Source of the DNA: a bacterium
GTDB taxonomy: Bacteria; KSB1; UBA2214
Direction of reading: 5' to 3'
Assembly: GCA_029560815.1 (NCBI GenBank)
Contig: JAKQKF010000405.1
Coordinates: 1-35,847 of the forward strand
DNA: 35,847 nucleotides
Position numbers and translations under genes: made by a program
The notes under the pieces: generated by a model
What the model saw: only the letters and a program-made list of their open reading frames with translations
Database searches by the model: none
What the model was told of the DNA's origin: nothing
Shown: in pieces, positions 34,986 to 35,847 of the stretch
Numbering within the stretch: position 1 is the stretch's first letter
How the letters are laid out: each line of letters opens with the position of its first letter

Positions 34986-35738
34986 GTGAAGATTCTGGTA
35001 TGCATCAAACAGGTCCCCGATACCGAGGCGCTCCTCCGTATCGCTGCCGACCAGACCACCCTCTCCGATGCGGGCGTGAAATATATCCTCAATCCTTACG
35101 ATGAATATGCCCTCGAGGAAGCCCTGCGCATCAAGGAGGCAGTTCCCGGCACTGTCATCAGGGCCATCACACTGGGACCTGCCCGCTGCGCTGAGGTGCT
35201 GCGAACCGCCGCCGCCATGGGCGCCGATGAGGTGCTCCATCTCCGGGCGGATGAGATTCCTCTCGACGGCCTCGCATCCGCCCGCGCTCTCGCCCGCGTC
35301 GCGGCCGAGTATACCCCCGATCTCATCCTGCTCGGCAAGGAGTCGATCGATGACGGCAACATGCAGGTCGGGCCGATGCTGGCCGAGCTGCTCGGACTGC
35401 CCTGCATCACCGTCGTCACCCGCCTGACCCTCTCCGCTGGCGGCCTGACCGCCGAGTGCGAGCGGGACGACGGCACGGCAATTTTTGAAGCCCCGCTTCC
35501 CGCCGTGGTCACCTGCCAGAAGGGACTGAGCGAACCGCGCTACCCCTCCATCCGCGGCAAGATGGCCGCCATGAAGATGGCTATTCCCGAACAGCCCGCC
35601 GGTGTGAGCGCCGGAAAGATCCGCATCACCAGGCTGACCCCTCCGACCGCCCGTGCCGGGGGTAAAAGGGTAGGCGAAGGGGCTGCAGCTGTGACCGAAC
35701 TCGTCGATCTGCTCCATTCCGAAGCCAGGGTCATTTAA
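34986..35738 (+). CDS. etfB: Electron transfer flavoprotein subunit beta
   Basis: 250 residues. The N-terminus MKILVCIKQVPDTEALLRI and NPYDEYALEEALRIKE are typical of EtfB. The segment LILLGKESIDDGNMQVGPML plus AELLGLP (about 118-145) carries the ETF-beta signature that binds AMP. EtfAB passes electrons from acyl-CoA and other flavin dehydrogenases to the quinone pool through ETF-quinone oxidoreductase, or takes part in electron bifurcation. It starts at GTG 34986 with AAAGGAG upstream. It lies 140 bases after the TetR gene without an obvious terminator or a clear promoter of its own, so cotranscription with tetR is possible. etfA follows after 15 bases. Confidence 0.93.
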   Translation: MKILVCIKQVPDTEALLRIAADQTTLSDAGVKYILNPYDEYALEEALRIKEAVPGTVIRAITLGPARCAEVLRTAAAMGADEVLHLRADEIPLDGLASARALARVAAEYTPDLILLGKESIDDGNMQVGPMLAELLGLPCITVVTRLTLSAGGLTAECERDDGTAIFEAPLPAVVTCQKGLSEPRYPSIRGKMAAMKMAIPEQPAGVSAGKIRITRLTPPTARAGGKRVGEGAAAVTELVDLLHSEARVI

Positions 35739-35753
35739 TCAAGGAGTTTGCCA

Positions 35754-35847
35754 ATGCCGATGGTTTTAGCGGTTGCTGAGGTTGCCGATAAGGGGCTGCG
35801 CCGGGTGAGTCACGAAGTAACCGGCCAGGCCCATCTTTTAGCCGAGG
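35754..35847 (+). CDS. etfA: Electron transfer flavoprotein subunit alpha, 5' fragment cut by the window end
   Basis: Thirty-one codons are visible from ATG 35754, preceded by AAGGAG: MPMVLAVAEVADKGLRRVSH and on to HLLAE. This is the N-terminal EtfA pattern (a VLAVAE strand, then a region where EtfA usually has a LRKVTxE-like helix). The order etfB-etfA is the usual one. The FAD-binding C-terminal domain lies outside the window. Confidence 0.8.
   Translation, partial: MPMVLAVAEVADKGLRRVSHEVTGQAHLLAE

Noticed and set aside
1..35847. CRISPR arrays, transposons, integrases, tRNA or rRNA genes
   Set aside because: I saw no regularly spaced repeats, transposase-like proteins, terminal inverted repeats or recognisable RNA gene sequence. 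A tRNA scan was not possible, so a missed tRNA cannot be fully excluded.

Overview
The window reads as GC-rich, densely coded chromosome from a Gram-negative bacterium of the Fibrobacteres-Chlorobi-Bacteroidetes (FCB) kind, perhaps a KSB1/Calditrichota-like lineage. The reasons are two TonB-dependent receptors with N-terminal carboxypeptidase-regulatory-like domains, a PorV/PorQ-type outer-membrane protein next to a large secreted protein with a C-terminal FlgD/sorting-like domain, a FadL-type porin and several lipoproteins with clear lipoboxes. This placement is inferred from gene content only. I found no rRNA, tRNA, CRISPR array, transposase or prophage module.

Layout. (1) 150-9169, plus strand: an envelope/secretion cluster with a TonB-dependent receptor, a PorV/PorQ-like barrel, a 1189-residue secreted protein and a SurA/PpiC-like lipoprotein. 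(2) 9180-9959: a single-gene unit with its own near-consensus promoter and intrinsic terminator, encoding a membrane-anchored protein with a peptidoglycan-binding-like C-terminus. (3) 10088-16800, minus strand: a tight four-gene operon. In transcription order it encodes a deoxyhypusine-synthase-like protein, a PfkB-like/AAA+/double-RyR fusion, a two-helix channel with two TrkA-N/RCK-like Rossmann domains, and a SLOG-domain protein with four membrane helices. This is the strongest candidate for an undescribed system: its parts match the SLOG/RyR/membrane-effector logic proposed for nucleotide-sensing conflict systems, but in a four-gene form I do not recognise. (4) 16933-24565, plus strand, divergent from the operon: AddB-like nuclease, a PurF-like protein lacking the usual N-terminal cysteine nucleophile, and AddA-like helicase-nuclease. 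(5) 24645-27579: an APC-type amino-acid permease and glycerol kinase, ending in a strong hairpin between convergent genes. (6) 27618-32427, minus strand: an M49-like metallopeptidase lipoprotein, and a separate unit of a duplicated-domain lipoprotein with a TonB-dependent receptor. (7) 32504-35847: a FadL-type porin divergent from a TetR-family regulator, followed by etfB and the start of etfA.

Region 7 forms a readable regulatory circuit. Three matching 13-bp palindromes lie in the fadL/tetR intergenic region, placed on or next to both divergent promoters. The FadL-type porin, TetR regulator and electron-transfer flavoprotein together suggest control of fatty-acid or other hydrophobic-substrate uptake and oxidation. 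Region 3 probably senses a nucleotide-type ligand or damage signal and acts at the inner membrane; its divergence from addAB places it beside DNA-end processing functions, but any defence role is inference.
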